DNA from: CAKKQX01 sp963734595
GTDB taxonomy: Bacteria; Pseudomonadota; Gammaproteobacteria; Burkholderiales; SG8-41
Direction of reading: 5' to 3'
DNA: 64,000 nucleotides
Assembly (NCBI GenBank): GCA_963734595.1
Contig: CAVTHV010000014.1
Span: 372,001-436,000, forward strand
Shown here in pieces: positions 29,880 through 40,085 of the stretch. Position numbers and translations under genes: made by a program. The notes under the pieces are model-generated. The model saw only the letters and a program-made list of their open reading frames with translations, was not told where the DNA came from and did not search any database. Position 1 is the stretch's first letter. Each line of letters opens with the position of its first letter.

Positions 29880-30446
29880 AATAGGACTTAGTGCAAGGTG
29901 TTTATTGCGCGGGTGCAGCGGGATGACCGTCGATGAGGTGGTGTTCTGTTCGCCGGCGGCGCGCTTGGCGGCAAGGTCCTCATCGAACAACTGATTGACG
30001 AGCGCATTCACCCGCTCGATCGCCGGCGTGCCGAGATGGTGTGCCAGGATGCCGGAGATGTCTTCGAGCACGCACTGGCGGCAGAATTCATGGATCGCTT
30101 CCGCGCTCGGGCCCACGAACATCTGGTAGAACTCGTCCTCGCCGTGCTCGGGATAGTAGGTGACCTCGATTTCCGAAGCGTATTCGGTGAGCGGCCCCAG
30201 GTTGTGGAACGCCTCGGTCAGGCGGCTGTGAAAACTGCGGCCGACCTCGCCGGTCCAGCAGATGTTGATCGTGCGCTCTTTCGGGTCGAACGCGAGCCCG
30301 GTCTCCTCGCGCTCGATGCTGTGCATTTCGGCCAGCGTGTCGACGTCGAGGTAGCTGAGCCAGGGCCGCAGCGCCTGCTCGATCTGGGACAGCCGGACGC
30401 CCTTGCACATAAACGCCGAACCGTGGACATGGACTTCCGTGTGCAT
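29832..30446 (-). CDS. Conserved hypothetical protein
   Basis: A ~204-residue protein starting MHTEVHVHGSAFMCKGV, with a GGAG six bases upstream of the ATG at 30446. The body is mixed alpha/beta without signal peptide or membrane helix, and includes RTINICWTGEVGRSFHSRL and TYYPEHGEDEFYQMFVGPS. I do not recognise an assigned function; it may belong to a betaproteobacterial DUF family. The last ~16 residues (ICRQGRQARQEKTMIK) come from the CGCCAAG repeat and mirror the tail of the convergent TPP enzyme. Confidence 0.7.
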   Translation of the reverse strand: MHTEVHVHGSAFMCKGVRLSQIEQALRPWLSYLDVDTLAEMHSIEREETGLAFDPKERTINICWTGEVGRSFHSRLTEAFHNLGPLTEYASEIEVTYYPEHGEDEFYQMFVGPSAEAIHEFCRQCVLEDISGILAHHLGTPAIERVNALVNQLFDEDLAAKRAAGEQNTTSSTVIPLHPRNKHLALSPICRQGRQARQEKTMIK

Positions 30447-30604
30447 CTGAAACTCCGTTCTGACTGCTCGCGTGCGGCGGGCCGCAACGCGTGGGGGCAA
30501 CAAGCATAGCACAGCGCGGGCGGTCCTGAAAAACCTTTATACAATAACGGGTTATGGACTGGGTGCGGGGCCGGCGCAGGTGCGTGAAGAGCGGGAGATC
30601 GCGC

Positions 30605-31537
30605 TCATGCTTTCAGTTTGGGCAGCAGCCCGAGCGCTCCGAGCAGGCCGCCCATCACGCCGCGCTCGCGGTCGAGGAAGTCGCGTAACCCGGCACCGCC
30701 CAGCCAGGTATTGGCCCAGTATTTTTCCACGAGTTCGGCGTTCCATTCGGCGCTTGCGGTTGCCGCCTGCAATGCGCCTTCCCAGAACGCGATCTGTTCC
30801 GCGGTAATTCCAGCCGCGCCGATGACGCCGCGCCAGGTGCCGATCACGCAGTCGACGCCCTGCTCGGTCCACGTCGGCACTTCGGCGTAGAGCCGCGGCA
30901 GGCGCTGCGGCGCCGACACAGCCAGCGCGCGGAGGCGCCCCGCGGCAAGCTCCTTCGCCGCGCTGACCGCAGTGATCGCGCCGACGTCGGCGCGGCCCTC
31001 GATCACAGCGGCGACCGCGTAAAGCGCCGAATCGAACGCGTTGATCCGCAGCGCCGTGACGTCGCCGCCCGCGTGGCGGGTGACCTGCGCCAGCGCCATG
31101 TGGTTGGTGTTGCCGATGGCGGTGGCGAGCGCGATGGTGAGCGCGCCGGCATCGCCGCCCAGCCGCTCGAGCAAGGCGGCGCCGCTGGTGATCGGCGAGT
31201 CGGCGCGCACGACGAACGCGATGTACTCGGTGTAGAGGTTGGCGAGCGGCGTCAGCGCCGCATGATCGAACGCGCTCACGCCGAGCAGCTTGTTGGTGAT
31301 GATCGTGGGCGAGTTGATCGCGAGCACGTGCGCGTCGCCCGGGTGCTGCATCAGGTAATCCCAGGCATTGCCGCCGCCGCGGCCCGGGATATTGGTGAGC
31401 CTGACGGGAACGCCGATCAGCTGTTTCGACTCGAGGATCCTGATCAGCGCGCGCGCGGGGCGGTCCTGGCCGCCGCCTGCGGGCGTGCCGGCAACCAGCT
31501 CGACTTCACGCCGGGGTTGCCAGACGGGATCGCTCAC
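30605..31537 (-). CDS. Bug/TctC-like receptor domain without signal peptide
   Basis: A 310-residue Bug-fold protein: VELVAGTPAGGGQDRPAR matches the family N-terminal ligand loop, followed by VRLTNIPGRGGGNAW and GRLRALAVSAPQRLPR. Unlike the other Bug genes in the window there is no hydrophobic leader; the protein starts MSDPVWQPRRE directly before the domain. Either the start lies upstream beyond a sequence error or the protein is cytosolic. It is co-directional with and nine bases downstream of an MFS gene, suggesting an operon. Confidence 0.82.
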   Translation of the reverse strand: MSDPVWQPRREVELVAGTPAGGGQDRPARALIRILESKQLIGVPVRLTNIPGRGGGNAWDYLMQHPGDAHVLAINSPTIITNKLLGVSAFDHAALTPLANLYTEYIAFVVRADSPITSGAALLERLGGDAGALTIALATAIGNTNHMALAQVTRHAGGDVTALRINAFDSALYAVAAVIEGRADVGAITAVSAAKELAAGRLRALAVSAPQRLPRLYAEVPTWTEQGVDCVIGTWRGVIGAAGITAEQIAFWEGALQAATASAEWNAELVEKYWANTWLGGAGLRDFLDRERGVMGGLLGALGLLPKLKA

Positions 31538-31546
31538 GCGCGTCGA

Positions 31547-32806
31547 TCAGCGCGCGGCGGCTGCCGCCACGTTCTGTTCGGCGGCGGTGTCCGGCATGAA
31601 GAACACGAGCAGATTGGCAAAGACGATCGTGGCGGCGAGGAAAAAGAAGCCCGTATAGATATCGTAGGCATCCGCGATCATGCCGAAGATGGCAGGCGCG
31701 ATGCTGGCGCCCAGACCCTGGATGCCGAACTGCAGCCCCACGCCGGTGCCGGCCAGGTGTTTCGGCGTGCTCTCGACCGCCCATGCCTGCAGCACCGGGC
31801 GCATGGCATAGAGGAAAAAGCCGATCAGCGCGATGAACAGCACGAATACCGGGCTCTTGCCGGCGAGCGCCATGCCCACGATCATCACCCCGGTGAGGAG
31901 CATGCTCGAAATCACGACGCGCTTGCGGCCCATTTTGTCCGAGAGGTGTCCGGCGATCGGGGCGGCGATGAAACCGGCGACCTGGATCACGGTCAGGCAG
32001 ATGCCGACGACGAACGGCGAGTAGTTGAGTTCGTAGGCGAGATAGACCGGCAGGAAAGTCAGCAGTCCGACCTGCGTCATGGTGCGGCACGCGGAGCCGA
32101 ACGATACCAGCATCAATCCCCGGTTTCCAAGCAGGCTCACGAAATCACGCACGTATTTTCCGGCGTTCCATGACTCGGCGGCGACGTTGATGGCGCCGTC
32201 CTCCCTCGTGCGGACCATGGTCAGCGCGCCCAGCATGAGCAGGATCATGGTCGCCATGACGAACCCGGGCACGACGTTGATCACCACCACCGTGCGCCAG
32301 CTGAACCAGGCGAGCAGCGCGCCGACCACCAGCGGCGCCAGCGCTTCGCCGAGGTTGCCGCCCATGCCGTGAAACGACAGCACCAGCCCTTTGCGTTTGG
32401 GATAGCGGTGGGCGAGCGTCGGAATCGCCGCGGGGTGCCACAGGTTGTTGCCGATGCCGACCAGCGTCACGCACACCAGCAGCATCCAGAAGTTGTGCGT
32501 GAGGCTCATCAGCGCGTAGGGAAATCCGACCCAGAACAGCGAGGTCGCCATCAGATAGCCTTTTCTGCCGACGGCATCCACGAGCATGCCGCCCGGAAGG
32601 TTGGATATCGCACCGGCCAGATGCTGGACAGTCATGATGAGGCCGATCTCGGTATAGGAGAGGCCGAGTTCCCTGCCGATCAGCGGCAGCAGCAGGTAGA
32701 AGGTCGCGGTATACCAGTGCGTGAGGCCGTGTCCGGCTGAAATCAACCAGACTTCCCTGAGGGACTGCGGGGGTGGGCTGTCGACTGTGGCGGTGGTCAT
32801 CGGCAC
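31547..32806 (-). CDS. MFS transporter, fosmidomycin-resistance-like
   Basis: A 419-residue, 12-helix permease. The first helix motif SAGHGLTHWYTATFYLLLP and GLIMTVQHLAGAISNLPGG resemble the Fsr-type branch. The loop motif appears as GMLVDAVGRKGYLM, with HLSDKMGRKRVV in the second half. Start is the ATG at 32806 or 32800. The Bug-like gene follows closely. The substrate is unknown; anion or small-acid export is a guess. Confidence 0.87.
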   Translation of the reverse strand: MPMTTATVDSPPPQSLREVWLISAGHGLTHWYTATFYLLLPLIGRELGLSYTEIGLIMTVQHLAGAISNLPGGMLVDAVGRKGYLMATSLFWVGFPYALMSLTHNFWMLLVCVTLVGIGNNLWHPAAIPTLAHRYPKRKGLVLSFHGMGGNLGEALAPLVVGALLAWFSWRTVVVINVVPGFVMATMILLMLGALTMVRTREDGAINVAAESWNAGKYVRDFVSLLGNRGLMLVSFGSACRTMTQVGLLTFLPVYLAYELNYSPFVVGICLTVIQVAGFIAAPIAGHLSDKMGRKRVVISSMLLTGVMIVGMALAGKSPVFVLFIALIGFFLYAMRPVLQAWAVESTPKHLAGTGVGLQFGIQGLGASIAPAIFGMIADAYDIYTGFFFLAATIVFANLLVFFMPDTAAEQNVAAAAAR

Positions 32807-33009
32807 GCGCGGATCGTGGTAAACGGCTGCATATTATAATATCGGGAAGAAAAGAACAGGCCCGCAGTCCGCATGGTGGTGCGGGCGGGCGGCCCGGCAG
32901 CTCCGGCGGCAGGCTTCGGTTGAGCCGGAATGCCGGAAGCGAATATGATGACAGTCTTTGCGCGGTTTTTTCGCCGGGAACCGCGTTTCACCTGGACCCA
33001 CGGAACAGC

Positions 33010-35140
33010 ATGCGCACCGACCTCGAGAGATTTTTCAATCCGCGCGCGATCGCGATCGTCGGCGCTTCGCAGGAACTCACCACCATCAGCGGCCAGCCGC
33101 TCAAGCATCTGACCTCCCACGGTTACAAGGGCAAGCTCTACCCGGTCAATCCGCGCTATCCGGAAGTGGCGGGTTTCAAGTGCTACGCCGCGCTCGCGGA
33201 TCTGCCGGAGACGCCGGATCTCGTGCTGGTGCTGGTCAACGCTTCGCGCGTGGCCGACGTGCTGCGCCAGTGCGGCGCCAAAGGCGTGCCGTACGTGATC
33301 ATTTTCAGCTCGGGGTTTTCGGAGGTGGGCGGCGGCGGCGTCGATCTCCAGCGGCAGCTCGCCGCTATCGCGCGCGAATTCGACATCGGCGTGATCGGGC
33401 CCAACTGCCAGGGCATGATCAACGTCGCCGACAGCGTGTTCGCCGGCTTCGGCTCCGTGTTCCACACCGATTACGAGCCGGGCGTGGTGAGCATGGTTTC
33501 GCAGTCGGGGGGCTTCGGCTTCTCGGTGATGAACCTGTCGTCGAAGGACGGCGGCCTGAAGTTCCGCCAGATGGTGACGACCGGCAACGAGATCGGCGTC
33601 TCGCACGCTCGACTTCATCGACTATTTCATCCGCGATCCGCAGACCGAGATCATCGCCGCCTATCTCGAGGGCGCGAAGGATGCGCGCCGCCTGCCGGAG
33701 ATCGGCGACCGCGCGCTCGCCGCCGGCAAGCCGATCATGATCTGGAAAGTCGGCAACACCGAGCAGGGGCAGAAGGCCGCGGCCTCGCACACCGCCAACC
33801 TCGGCGGCGCGATGGCGCTCTACCAGGCGGCGTTCCGCCAGAAGGGCATCCTCCAGGTCGAGGACATCCAGGACCTGGTCGATTACGGCCGCGCGTTCCG
33901 CTGCGGCAAGTTGCCGCGCGGGCAACCGCGTCGCGATCATGACGATTTCCGGCGGCGCGGGCATTCTGATGACCGACGAGTGCATCGCCCGCGGCATGCA
34001 GTTGTCGCAACTCGCGCCGGAGACGCTGGCCAAGTTGCGCGAGATCGTGCCTTCGTTCGGCTCGCTCAACAATCCGGTGGACGTGACCGCGGCTATTTTC
34101 AACGACCTGAGCCTGATCAACCGCACGATGCAGACGATCATCGACGATCCCAACGTCGATTGCCTGGCGATGATCAACGCGTCGCTGCAGGGCGAGTTGG
34201 CGCAGACGATCGCGACCGAGATCGTCGCCGTGGCCGCGAAGACCGACAAGCCGGTGCTGATCGCGTGGAGCGCGCGCGATGCCGTCGCCCCCGAGGCCTA
34301 CGCGCTGCTCGACGCCGCGCGCATTCCGCATTACAAGTCGCCGGTGCGCTGCGGGCGCGCGCTTTGCGCGCTGTCGTGGTACGCGGAAGCGCGCCGCCGC
34401 AACGAGGCGCAGCGCGGAGAGCAGCCGCTGCGCATAGAGAAAAATGATGTAAAACAACGGCTTGCAGGACAGACTGCCGACGTGTCGGAACACGCGGCGA
34501 AGCGCATCCTCGCCGACTACGGCATCGGCGTGACGCAGGAAGAACTGGCGACCAGCCAGGCGCAGGCGCTCGCGATCGCGAAGCGCATCGGCTATCCGGT
34601 GGCGCTCAAGGTGCAGTCGCCCGACATCTCGCACAAGACCGAGGCGAAAGCGGTGCGGCTGGGCATCGCCTCCGATCAGGAACTCGCGTCCGCGTATGAT
34701 GAAGTGCTCGCGCAACGCGCGCGCGTACCGCAAGGACGCGCGGATCGAAGGCGTGCTGGTGCAGGAAATGGTCGCGGGCGGCGTCGAGGCGATCCTCGGC
34801 GTCACCAACGATCCGCTGTTCGGCCCGGCGGTGATGTTCGGGCTGGGCGGGATTTTCGCCGAGGTGCTGAAGGACGTCGCGTTCCGCCTCGCGCCGGTGA
34901 CGCCGTCGATGGCGCGCGAGATGATCGCGGAAATCAAGGGCTATCCGCTGCTCGCGGGCGCGCGCGGACGCGCGCCCGCCGACGTCGACGCGCTGGCCGA
35001 TGCGATCGTCAGGCTGTCGGCGCTCGCGCGTCGATCTCAAGGACCACGTCGCCGAACTCGATATCAATCCGCTGTTCGTGTTCGAGCGGGGCAAGGGCGT
35101 GAAAGCGGCGGACGCGCTGATCAAGCCGCGAAATGCGTGA
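33010..35140 (+). CDS. Acetate-CoA ligase (NDP-forming) family protein, four frameshifts
   Basis: A fused alpha/beta NDP-forming acyl-CoA synthetase of ~709 residues, which activates an organic acid to its CoA ester. The N-terminal CoA-binding domain has FFNPRAIAIVGAS. The succinyl-CoA-ligase-like domains include VIGPNCQGMIN and VSMVSQSGGFGFS, and the ATP-grasp part includes VALKVQSPDISHKTEA and GVLVQEMVAGG. Extra bases near 33606, 33917, 34713 and 35032 break the frame. Correction reads SLDFIDYF-like, LPRGNRVAIM, VLANARAYRK and LAVDLKDHVAELDINP. It precedes an acyl-CoA dehydrogenase and an SDR, a coherent catabolic set. Confidence 0.88.
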
Positions 35141-35150
35141 ACAGCATTGA

Positions 35151-35300
35151 GCCACAGAGATACACAGAGAACACAGAGTGAAGCGAAAATCGCACGTGCG
35201 ACGCGTTGAATCGTACGGATCTCTAAGACACTATTCGGACAGTCGCCTTTGGAATTTTCCCGTTTCTTGCTTTTATCTGCGTTCATCCGTGGCAAGCGTC
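35151..35300. repeat. Intergenic repeat, CACAGAG type
   Basis: The left arm (35151-35179) has CACAGAGA units. A weaker complementary arm lies at 35276-35294 (ending CCGTGGC). It fills the gap to the acyl-CoA dehydrogenase gene. Confidence 0.65.
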
Positions 35301-35331
35301 ATTGTGTTTTTGCGATTTATAGGTACCGTCC

Positions 35332-36478
35332 ATGCCACTCTCCGCTGAAGTGCAGACTGCTGTGCGACGAAGTGCGCCGCTTCATCCGCGACGAGGTCGA
35401 GCCGCGCTCGCGCTGGATCGAGGAGAACGACGCGATGCCGCCGGAGCTCGTGCAGATGGCGCGCGAGCATGGGCCTGTTCGGCCTCACCATTCCCGAGGA
35501 GTACGGCGGCAGCGGCCTCGATCTCGCCGGCAAGTGCGCGGTCGAGGAGGAGATGGGCAAGACCAATTACGGGTTCGCCACGCTGATCGGCAACCACACC
35601 GGCATCAGCACCGCCGGCATCGTCGCGCTCGGCAACGCGCAGCAGAAGAAGAAATACCTGCCGCGCATGGCGAGCGGCGAATGGATCGGCAGTTTCGCGC
35701 TGACCGAGCCGCAGGCGGGCTCCGATCCGGCGGCGCTGCGCATGACGGCGGTGAAGAAGGGCGACCGCTACGTGCTGAACGGCGAGAAAATCTACATCAC
35801 CAATGCCGGGCCGGCCGCAGGTGTTCACCGTGATGGCGGTCACCGACAAGAACGAAAGGCATCAAGGGCATTTCGGCGTTCATCGTCGAGCGCGGCTTTC
35901 CCGGGCTTCAGCGTCGGCAAGAACGAGCTCAAGATGGGCATGCACGGCTGCACCACCGCGCCGCTCGCGTTCAGCGACTGCGAAGTGCCGGCGGAGAACC
36001 TGCTCGGCGCCGAAGGCATGGGCTACGTGCAGGCGATGAAGACGCTGACCGCGGGCCGCGTCACGATCGCGGCGCGCTGCGTGGGCATGATGGACAAGCT
36101 GATCGGCCAGTGCGCCGACTACATGAAAGTGCGCACCCAGGGCGGGAAAAAGCTCGCCGAGTACCAGGGCCTGCAGTGGATGCTCGCCGACATGGCGGTC
36201 GCGCGCGACGCGGCGCGGCTCTTGACCCAGCGCGCGATCGACACGCTGATGCGCGGCGAGCGCGGCACGCACGGAGGCGTCGATGGCGAAGCTCTTCACC
36301 ACCGAGGCGCTCGGGACGCGTGGTGGATGCCGCGGTGCAGATCCACGGCGGCATGGGCTACATGCGCGAAGCGGGGATCGAGACCACCTACCGCGACGCG
36401 CGCATCACGCGCATCTACGAAGGCACGTCGGAAATCCAGCGCAACATCATCGCGGCGCAGTTGCTGAAAGACGGTTAG
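35332..36478 (+). CDS. Acyl-CoA dehydrogenase (seven frameshifts)
   Basis: A flavoprotein that oxidises an acyl-CoA to the 2-enoyl-CoA. Reassembled sequence reads VRRFIRDEVEPRSRWI, GLFGLTIPEEYGGSGLD, GSFALTEPQAGSDPAAL (FAD/substrate loop), FPGFSVGKNELKMG, QIHGGMGYMREAG and RIYEGTSEIQRNIIA (catalytic-Glu/FAD end block). Extra bases lie near 35355, 35469, 35816, 35855, 35908, 36266 and 36322, all +1. Domain content and the ~380-residue corrected length are normal. Whether it is really broken or an error hotspot cannot be settled from sequence. Confidence 0.86.
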
Positions 36479-36480
36479 TT

Positions 36481-36678
36481 AAAGGTCAAAAGCTGGAACG
36501 CAAAGGACGCGAAGGATCGCGAAGTTACGCAAGGAATGCAAGATATACAAAGGACAAAGGATCTAATCATCGGGAGCCGCGCGTTACGCTGCATGCCATC
36601 CATTGATGATTGTTTTAATATCTTGGTTTTGGTTTCCTTCGTGCGATCCTTTGCGTCCTTTGCGTTAATGCTTTTTGC
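36481..36678. repeat. Intergenic inverted repeat, CGCAAAGG type
   Basis: The left arm (36486-36545) carries GTCAAAAGC and then CGCAAAGGACGCGAAGG units; the right arm (36638-36675) is the complement (CCTTTGCGTCCTTTGCG). It separates the acyl-CoA dehydrogenase and SDR genes. Confidence 0.85.
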
Positions 36679-36689
36679 TGGGGGGTTAA

Positions 36690-37467
36690 GTGGCAACGAT
36701 AAAAGAATTGATGAGCCTCGAAGGCCGCGTCAGCGTCGTCACCGGCGGTGCGACCGGCATCGGCTTCCAGATGGCGATGGGGCTCGCCGAGGCCGGCTCC
36801 AACATCGTGATCTGCTCGCGCAAGCTCGAGAACTGCGAGCAGGCGGCGCGCGAGATCGCGAAAACCGGCGTCAAGGCGCTCGCCGTCGCCTGCGACGTGA
36901 CGCAAGCCCGATCAGGTGGAAACGATGAAGGACGCGACGCTGGAGAAATTCGGGCGCGTCGACGTGCTCGTCAACAACGCCGGCCGCGCCTGGGCCGCGC
37001 CGCCCGAGGACATGCCGCTCGAGCGCTGGCAGCAGGTGTTCGATCTCAACATCACCGCGCCGTTCCTGTGCGCGCAGGCGCTCGGGCGCGAAATGATCAA
37101 GGCGAAAAGCGGCAGGATCATCAACATCGCGTCGATCGCCGGCCTGGTCGGGCGCAATCCGAAGGCCTACAACTCCGTCGCCTACGGCGCGAGCAAGGGC
37201 GCGCTGGTCAACTTCACGCGCGACCTCGCGGTGAAGTGGGCGCAGCACAACATCCGGGTGAATTGCATCTGCCCGGGTTTTTTCGTGACGCCGCTCAACG
37301 AGAAGCTCTACGAGAAAAACAAGGAGAACATCGACCGCGAGATCCCGCTCGGGCGCACCGGCGGCCCCGACGATCTCAAGGGTCTCGCGGTGCTGCTCGC
37401 GTCCGACGCGTCGAACTTCATCACCGGCGCGATCATCCCGGTCGACGGCGGCGCGGTGGCGTGGTGA
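36690..37467 (+). CDS. SDR-family oxidoreductase (one frameshift)
   Basis: A short-chain dehydrogenase/reductase of ~258 residues. The cofactor motif is VTGGATGIGFQMA, then LVNNAGRAW, catalytic Ser/Tyr/Lys in NIASIAG and YGASKGALVN, and RVNCICPGFFVTP. The GTG at 36690 is preferred for its upstream GGGGGG; ATG at 36711 is possible. An extra c near 36906 breaks the frame; removing it gives DVTKPDQVETMKD. The SRKLENC after strand 2 suggests NADP preference. It may act with the preceding acyl-CoA genes. Confidence 0.9.
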
Positions 37468-37499
37468 GGGGCTGCCCCCAAAAAAGGCTTGAACGCGAA

Positions 37500-37890
37500 G
37501 GATAAAGTCAAAAGCATTAACGCGAAGGACGCAAAGGCTCGCGAAGTATCGCAAAGGAAAAACGAAGGATTCTTTTCAATACCCGCTTGACGGGTGCACA
37601 GAGGACACGAAGGAAAAATATAATAAAAACAACGGAGTATGATGATGTTCGGGGGGCAAGTTGCTGGGCACATGAACAGTTCTGAGTGAAAACCGTTTCG
37701 CACTGAGCACACGGAGGACACTGAGAAAAACAGAGATTGATGAATGATCTCTGTGCATTCCGTGCGAACCCTCATTTATGCGTATTTCGTAGAGCTAATC
37801 AACGGATCGAACCGTATAGTATTTAAGTTGTTTTTCCTTCGCGTTCCTTTGCGTTACTTCGCGCCCATTGCGTTCATGCTTTTGACCTTC
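37500..37890. repeat. Composite intergenic inverted repeat with a conserved interior (copy A)
   Basis: The left arm (37508-37558) carries GTCAAAAGCATTAACGCGAAGG units; the right arm (37841-37888) is complementary. The interior 37598-37765 is nearly the same as 45740-45916, including TATAATAAAAACAACGG and an ACCGTTTCGCACTGAG block. It fills most of a 527-base gap; no gene is supported here. Confidence 0.8.
37568..37596. repeat. Nested ~30-base element, copy 1
   Basis: The segment around TACCCGC..GACGGGTG interrupts the repeat arm. It also occurs at 44171-44199 and, inverted, at 48569-48598, each time inside a different repeat. Confidence 0.7.
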
Positions 37891-37893
37891 TAC

Positions 37894-37928
37894 GAAAAAG
37901 CCCGCCGAATCAGGTTCAACCCGATCAG
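37894..37928 (-). other. Fragment matching the 3' end of the TSUP permease gene
   Basis: Thirty-four bases differ at one position from 48747-48781, the end of the sulfite-exporter-family gene. On the minus strand they encode LIGLNLIRRAFS and a stop. It abuts a repeat arm in both places. Confidence 0.65.
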
Positions 37929-37933
37929 CAAGC

Positions 37934-37968
37934 GTAGCCCGGATTTCGCTACGCTCCATCCGGGTTAC
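37934..37968. repeat. REP-like palindrome (GTAGCCCGGAT type)
   Basis: GTAGCCCGGAT pairs with ATCCGGGTTAC around a short loop. A longer double copy is at 47788-47878. Confidence 0.7.
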
Positions 37969-37994
37969 ATTGACTGAATCTTTCCGCGATTGTA

Positions 37995-38960
37995 TCAGCT
38001 CGGCTTGATGCCGGCGGCTTTGATCACCTTGCCCCACTTCGCGATTTCGGAGCGGATGAACTTCCCGAACTCGGCCGGGGTGTTGCCCACCGGATCCGCG
38101 CCTTCTTTCGACAGCCGCTCGTGCGTCTCCGGCTGTTTCAGGATCGAGACGACTTCGGCGTTGAGCTTCGCCACGATGTCCGGCGGCGTGCCGGCCGGGG
38201 CGAGCAGGCCGTACCAGGTCGCCGATTCGTAGCCCTTCACGCCGGCCTCGATCATCGTCGGCAGTTCGGGCACGGCGGGCGAGCGCTTGGCGCCGGTCAC
38301 GGCCAGCGCGCGCAGTTTGCCCGACCGGGCGTGCGGATGTCCCGAGAGAATGCTGGCGAAGGTCATCGACACCTGGCCGCTGATCACATCGATCAGCGCC
38401 GGCGCCACCCCTTTGTACGGCACGTGCAGCATGTCGATGCCGGCAAGCAGCTTGAACAATTCGCCGGAGAGGTGGCCGCCGGTGCCGTTGCCCGCTGAAG
38501 CGAAGGACAGCTGCCCCGGCTGCCGTTTGGCAAGCGCCACCAGTTCCTTCACCGATTTCGCCGGAATCGACGGATGGATGAGCAGCATCAGATTCTGGGT
38601 CGCGACCAGCGTGATCGGCGCGAAATCCCTGACCGGGTCGTAGGGCAGCGATTTGCGCAGGCTGACATTGGTCGCTAACGATGCCACGGTGCCCATGATC
38701 AGCGTGTAGCCGTCGGCCGGCGACCTGGCGACGAGTTCCGCGGCGATGGCGCCGCCCGCGCCGGGGCGGTTGTCGACGATCACCTGCTGCCCCCATCTCT
38801 CGGCGAGTTTGGGGCCGACGACGCGCGCCATGGTGTCCACGCTGCCGCCGGGCGTGCTGACAACAACTATGCGTATGGGCCTGTTCGGGTAGTTCTGGGC
38901 GAGTGCATTGCCGGCGATTCCGAACATGACGACCATCAACGCTGCTTGAGCTACACGCAT
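37995..38960 (-). CDS. Tripartite tricarboxylate transporter receptor (Bug/TctC family)
   Basis: A periplasmic receptor of ~321 residues. The ATG at 38960 follows GAGGAGG at a proper distance; the signal peptide ends around GNALAQN. Family blocks are YPNRPIRIVVVSTPGGSVDT, VIVDNRPGAGGAIAAEL, DPVRDFAPIT and MLHVPYKGVAPALIDVISG. The frame is intact. It is transcribed with and downstream of a minus-strand lyase gene, so its ligand may be a 2-methyl- or dimethyl-malate-type acid (inference from neighbours only). Confidence 0.92.
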   Translation of the reverse strand: MRVAQAALMVVMFGIAGNALAQNYPNRPIRIVVVSTPGGSVDTMARVVGPKLAERWGQQVIVDNRPGAGGAIAAELVARSPADGYTLIMGTVASLATNVSLRKSLPYDPVRDFAPITLVATQNLMLLIHPSIPAKSVKELVALAKRQPGQLSFASAGNGTGGHLSGELFKLLAGIDMLHVPYKGVAPALIDVISGQVSMTFASILSGHPHARSGKLRALAVTGAKRSPAVPELPTMIEAGVKGYESATWYGLLAPAGTPPDIVAKLNAEVVSILKQPETHERLSKEGADPVGNTPAEFGKFIRSEIAKWGKVIKAAGIKPS

Positions 38961-39005
38961 GTCATTTTCCTCCTCTCGTTTTTTTACCATTCACCATTCA
39001 CCGCT

Positions 39006-39942
39006 TTACGGCTGGAAACCGACCGAGCCCTCGTACTTGGCAAGCACCTCGGCAGCCGGCAGAAATTCCTCCTCGAGCTTCCTGATCTCGTTAAACCCGA
39101 TGAAGGCGTGCATGTTGCCTGCGGGATGTTCTTTGGTGCGCGCTTCGAAGCGCTTGACGGCTTCGATGTCGTCCTTTGCGAATTCCTGGAAATAATCCCA
39201 CATCGCGACAGTGGACGTGCGCAGCGAACCGGTGGCGTTCGATACGATGGCGATGCCGAGCTCGTCGAGCCGCGCAAGCGGCAGCCGGGGCGAGACGCCG
39301 GTGCGGTTGAAGTGCAGCGGTCCCCTGATTTCCTGCGCGCAGCGTTCGAGCTCGGCCTCCGACGTGAGCGCCTCGGGAAAAATCATGTCGGCCCCCGCGT
39401 CGAGATAGGCGTTGGCGCGCCGGATCAGCTCGTCGACGCTGCCGCCCGTCACGCCGCGCGCATCGCAGCGCGCGATCAGCATGAAGTCCGGATCGAGCTC
39501 GCGCCGCACCCTGTCGGCCGCGCGCAGCTTGCCGGCCATTTCTTCCATCGGGATGATCTGCTTGCCGGCGACATGGCCGCAGCGCTTGGGCGCAACCTGG
39601 TCCTCGATGTGGATGGCGGCAACGCCCGGCGCCGATGAAGTCCTCGACGGTGCGCATGACGTTGATGGCGTTGCCGAAGCCGGTATCGGCGTCGGCAATC
39701 ACCGGAATGCCGACCGCGCGGGCGATATAGCGCGCGATCATCACGATTTCGTTCAGCGTGACGAGCCCGACGTCGGGCTTGCCGAGCAGCGACGCGCTTA
39801 CGCCATAGCCGGACACGCCGCAGCAAGGGAAGCCGGCCTTCTCGATGATCATTGCCGACAATGCGTTGTAAGCGCCCGGTTTGACCAGGGTTTTGCCTTG
39901 TGTCAGCAGCCTGCGCAGCGCCGTGCTCTGTTTTTCGCGCAT
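39006..39942 (-). CDS. Isocitrate lyase/PEP mutase family enzyme (frameshifted)
   Basis: A ~311-residue TIM-barrel lyase of the ICL/PEP-mutase superfamily. The metal-binding block is PVIADADTGFGNA and the catalytic gating loop is KRCGHVAGK with Cys. An extra base near 39630 breaks the frame; removing it gives FIGAGVAAIHIEDQVAPKRC. The C-terminal helix region reads ALTSEAELERCAQE. Likely reactions are C-C cleavage of a 2- or 3-methylmalate-like acid. It is divergent from a paralogue across a ~140-base spacer, both facing catabolic partners. Confidence 0.88.
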
Positions 39943-40085
39943 GGAATGTCCTCCTTTGCCGCAATGGCATTGTAGTCGACGCGCCGTTCGGTTAGTAGTG
40001 CCATGAAGTCCACCATGCGAAAGCGCGAACGATGGCGTTTGCGCTGATATAGAATGTGTCGACGCCAATCTGGAGGAACGCAGAA

